Shown piece after piece: positions 4,147 to 6,334 of a stretch of DNA of 6,334 bases. Source of the stretch: Bradymonadales bacterium (GTDB lineage Bacteria; Myxococcota; Bradymonadia; REDH01); contig CANKLS010000064.1 of the NCBI GenBank assembly GCA_947483645.1, forward strand, positions 1 to 6,334, read 5' to 3'. The notes beneath the pieces are model-generated. The model was given only the letters and a program-made list of their open reading frames with translations. It was not told where the DNA came from and made no database searches. Every line of letters begins with the position of its first letter. The first letter of the stretch is position 1. Position numbers and translations under genes: made by a program.

Positions 4147-5727
4147 ATGTCCGACAGCAAGTGGAACTCTCGGCAAAGGCGCGATGAGCAGGCGCCCGTG
4201 GAACCCGCGCTAGGGGTTCAGCTGCCGCAGGACATCGAGGCGGAGCGCGCTGTTCTGGGAGCCATCCTGCTGCAGCCTTCCATCCTTCGGGAGCTCGGCA
4301 ACGGGTTGGACACGGATGACTTCTACCTCGAGTCGCACCAGCGCATCTTTGTGGCGATGGTGGAGTTGGAGAAGGTGGGGAAGGCGGTAGACCAGCTGGT
4401 CGTGATCTCCTGGCTGAAGGAGCATGGCAGCCTCGAGATCGCGGGCGGCATGGCCTATGTGGCCGGCCTTGTGGGTTCGGTCCCTCACGCGGAGTACTGG
4501 GGCCACTACGCGATGATTCTCCGCTCCAAGCGGTCGCTGCGCGACCTCATCACGGTGACGCGCGGGCTGCACTCGCAGGCGCTCGGACCGGTCGATAACG
4601 CGGAGCGGCTGCTCGATGATGCGGCGAAGCAGACGCTCGAGCTCTCGATGCGCGGCAGCACCTCGAGCACCATCTCGCTCGGGACCGCGCTCTCGGCCTA
4701 TGTGCAGACGATGGCGGCGCATGCAGCGGCGGGCGACAAGGGGCTCATCGGCGTGCCGTCGGGCTTCTACAAACTCGATGAGAAGACCCAGGGTTGGCAG
4801 CCGGGTAGCCTCATCATCATCGCGGCTCGACCGGGCATGGGAAAGACGGCCTTCGCCCTCAATCTCGCGACGAACGCGGCGCAAGCGGCGAAGCCGGTTG
4901 GCAGCCTGATCTTCACGCTCGAGATGTCGAGCGCCGAGATTGCCGGGCGTATCCTCTCCTACAGCACCCGCATCCCGATGAAGAAGCTTCGGAGCGGAGA
5001 TGTGGGCAACGACTGGAGCAAGGTCTACTCGCAGTCCGGCGCTCTCAACGAGCTGCCGATCTACATCGACGACACGCCCGCGCTCACGGTCAACGAGATG
5101 ATGCGCAAGTGCCGGCAGTATAAGCAGCGGCACAACATCGGCCTGGTCATCGTGGACTACCTCCAGCTGATGCAGGGGCCGACGACCCGCAAAGAGGTCA
5201 TCCGCGAGCAGGTCATCTCGGAGATCTCCCGCAGCCTCAAGGCGCTTTCGAAGGAGCTGGGCATCCCTGTCATCGCGCTCTCGCAGCTCAATCGCGGCGT
5301 AGAGTCTCGGCCCAACAAGCGGCCGATGCTGTCGGACCTGCGCGAGTCGGGCGCCATCGAGCAGGACGCAGACATCATCATCTTCCTCTACCGCGAGGAG
5401 TACTACGCCCACCTCGAGGCCTCGAAGAACGCCGCCAAGATGAAGGGGGGGCCGACACCGTTTGCCAAGCCCTCCGGGCCCTCGGTGGACGTGACCGAAG
5501 TCATCCTTGCCAAGCACCGCGCCGGTGAGACGGCCACCGTGGAGCTTCAGTTCCATGCCGCCTACACCCTCTTTGCCAACAAGGAGGGCGACGACCCGGG
5601 CCCGACCGACGACGACATGCCTCCCTATGTTGCGCGGCAGAACGAGCAGGCTGACTACCCGCCACCGGGCGGCGGACGACCGGCGCCGGCACCCGACATG
5701 GACGACGAGGACGACCAGCCGTTCTAA
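4147..5727 (+). CDS. dnaB: Replicative DNA helicase DnaB
   Basis: This is the hexameric ATP-driven helicase that unwinds DNA at the replication fork and recruits primase. The 526-residue product has the DnaB N-terminal domain (about 25-130, LPQDIEAERAVLGAILL near its start), a linker helix, and a RecA-like C-terminal domain. Visible motifs are Walker A ARPGMGKT (227-234, Lys233), the H2 region FTLEMSSAEI, Walker B-type VIVDYLQLM with Asp337, SQLNRGVESR (from 379) and DLRESGAIEQDAD (397-409), then IIIFLYREEYY. No intein is present. The core ends near FANKE; an unusual Pro/Gly-rich, acidic tail of about 45 residues follows and finishes MDDEDDQPF. That tip resembles SSB C-terminal peptides. The ATG at 4147 has purine-rich GAGGGAG ahead of it, inside a hairpin. 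It follows a lipoprotein gene rather than rplI, its common neighbour elsewhere. Its stop codon overlaps that of the convergent hydrolase gene. Confidence 0.97.
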   Translation: MSDSKWNSRQRRDEQAPVEPALGVQLPQDIEAERAVLGAILLQPSILRELGNGLDTDDFYLESHQRIFVAMVELEKVGKAVDQLVVISWLKEHGSLEIAGGMAYVAGLVGSVPHAEYWGHYAMILRSKRSLRDLITVTRGLHSQALGPVDNAERLLDDAAKQTLELSMRGSTSSTISLGTALSAYVQTMAAHAAAGDKGLIGVPSGFYKLDEKTQGWQPGSLIIIAARPGMGKTAFALNLATNAAQAAKPVGSLIFTLEMSSAEIAGRILSYSTRIPMKKLRSGDVGNDWSKVYSQSGALNELPIYIDDTPALTVNEMMRKCRQYKQRHNIGLVIVDYLQLMQGPTTRKEVIREQVISEISRSLKALSKELGIPVIALSQLNRGVESRPNKRPMLSDLRESGAIEQDADIIIFLYREEYYAHLEASKNAAKMKGGPTPFAKPSGPSVDVTEVILAKHRAGETATVELQFHAAYTLFANKEGDDPGPTDDDMPPYVARQNEQADYPPPGGGRPAPAPDMDDEDDQPF

Positions 5728-6334
5728 GGCGAGGTCACGGGGCAGCGCGCTGCAAGCAGGCGGGCAGCAGGCTTGCCGATGGGCGAGAATCCGGCCGAAC
5801 CCTCCTCCCCCGTCGCGGGATCGGAGAAGGCTTTCCACCAGTAGAGGGCGGTGACCGAGGGTGACCGGCCAAAGGTGTCGAGGATGGCGGCATAGGCCGC
5901 GGACTGCTCGGCGTCGCCTGCGGCTGTCTGGATGTCTGGCGCATGTTCGGGCCAGGCGTGGGGCGTCGCGGCGGTCCCGACCCGGTTGCGGTAGCCCACC
6001 TCGGTCAGGAGGATGGGCCGCTTGGCTGTTGCAGCGAGCTTCTCGTAGCGGGCAAGCCATTCCGTCGCGCCGGCGCGGAGCTCGGCCTCGGAGGGCGACG
6101 GCTTGGTACTGAGCGGCGCGTAAAAGTTGATGCCGATGGCATCGAGGAGGGGCCAGAAGGTGACGCGCTCTGCCTCGTCCCAGTTCGCGGCGTAGGTCAT
6201 GCTCCCGGTGTAGCGTTTGCGGACGCCGGCGATGAGCGCAGCCCAGCGCTCCGGTGCGGCCGCGGTGGCGCTGCCGAGCTCGTTTCCGATGACGAACCAG
6301 TCAGCCGTCAGCTCGGCGGCCAGTTCGGCCTGCG
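5724..6334 (-). CDS. GH113-like glycoside hydrolase, C-terminal part (5' end outside window)
   Basis: The frame is open to the right edge, so only the last 202 residues are seen; an ATG at 6200 is internal, because conserved sequence continues upstream of it. The visible part resembles the C-terminal half of a TIM-barrel hydrolase of the GH113 type: WFVIGNELGSAT (coded near 6299-6264) carries the likely acid/base Glu at 6281-6279, LLDAIGINFYAPL follows, and ILLTEVGYRNRVG carries the likely nucleophile Glu at 6002-6000. ALYWWKAFSDP forms the closing strand region. GH113 members characterised so far include beta-mannanases; the substrate here is unknown. Secretion cannot be judged without the N-terminus. 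The TAG stop (5726-5724) overlaps the dnaB TAA, so the genes converge with no spacer. Confidence 0.85.
   Translation of the reverse strand, partial: QAELAAELTADWFVIGNELGSATAAAPERWAALIAGVRKRYTGSMTYAANWDEAERVTFWPLLDAIGINFYAPLSTKPSPSEAELRAGATEWLARYEKLAATAKRPILLTEVGYRNRVGTAATPHAWPEHAPDIQTAAGDAEQSAAYAAILDTFGRSPSVTALYWWKAFSDPATGEEGSAGFSPIGKPAARLLAARCPVTSP

Noticed and set aside
4210..6060. 616-codon open frame on the minus strand opposite dnaB
   Set aside because: It lies opposite an unmistakable DnaB and runs on, in another frame, through the hydrolase gene. Its protein is a low-complexity Arg/Leu/Ala/Val/Asp mixture with no motif. Long antisense frames are expected in GC-rich coding DNA.

Overview
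The window is GC-rich, gene-dense bacterial chromosome carrying core genes (the start of an rRNA operon, a Fur-family regulator and the replicative helicase DnaB) among less conserved genes. The style suggests a deltaproteobacterial or Myxococcota-like genome: the Fur sequence, a membrane-anchored zinc-ribbon/SUMF1-fold protein, an Ala/Pro-rich lipoprotein and a GH113-like hydrolase. This placement is inference; the 16S gene that would settle it begins at the left edge and runs out of the window.

Layout. Bases 1-15 on the minus strand look like the first nucleotides of 16S rRNA. Behind them lie a leader of about 170 nt with boxB/boxA-type antitermination signals and a GNRA hairpin, and a sigma70-type promoter at 191-218. 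Only 36 bp further back, on the same strand, ends a gene for a cytoplasmic TPR-like protein (255-1424). A 162-bp divergent gap separates it from a Fur-family metalloregulator (1587-2066, plus). Fur converges, with 4 bp between stop codons, on a gene (2071-3315, minus) for a protein with an N-terminal zinc ribbon, one transmembrane helix and a SUMF1-fold domain. That gene diverges from a small lipoprotein (3437-4099, plus) preceded by a strong promoter. The lipoprotein is followed after 47 bp by dnaB (4147-5727, plus), whose ribosome-binding site lies inside a hairpin. dnaB converges on the 3' part of a GH113-like glycoside hydrolase gene (5724-6334, minus, 5' end outside), and the two stop codons overlap.

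How the genes relate. The lipoprotein and dnaB are probably co-transcribed. The rRNA operon and the TPR gene are co-directional with no visible terminator between them. The other genes are single units and nothing ties them into one pathway. I see no mobile element, CRISPR array, tRNA or defence system. The most notable signals are an SSB-like acidic C-terminal tip on DnaB (last nine residues MDDEDDQPF), the sequestered dnaB ribosome-binding site, and a Fur-family protein that keeps one metal site while another has decayed.
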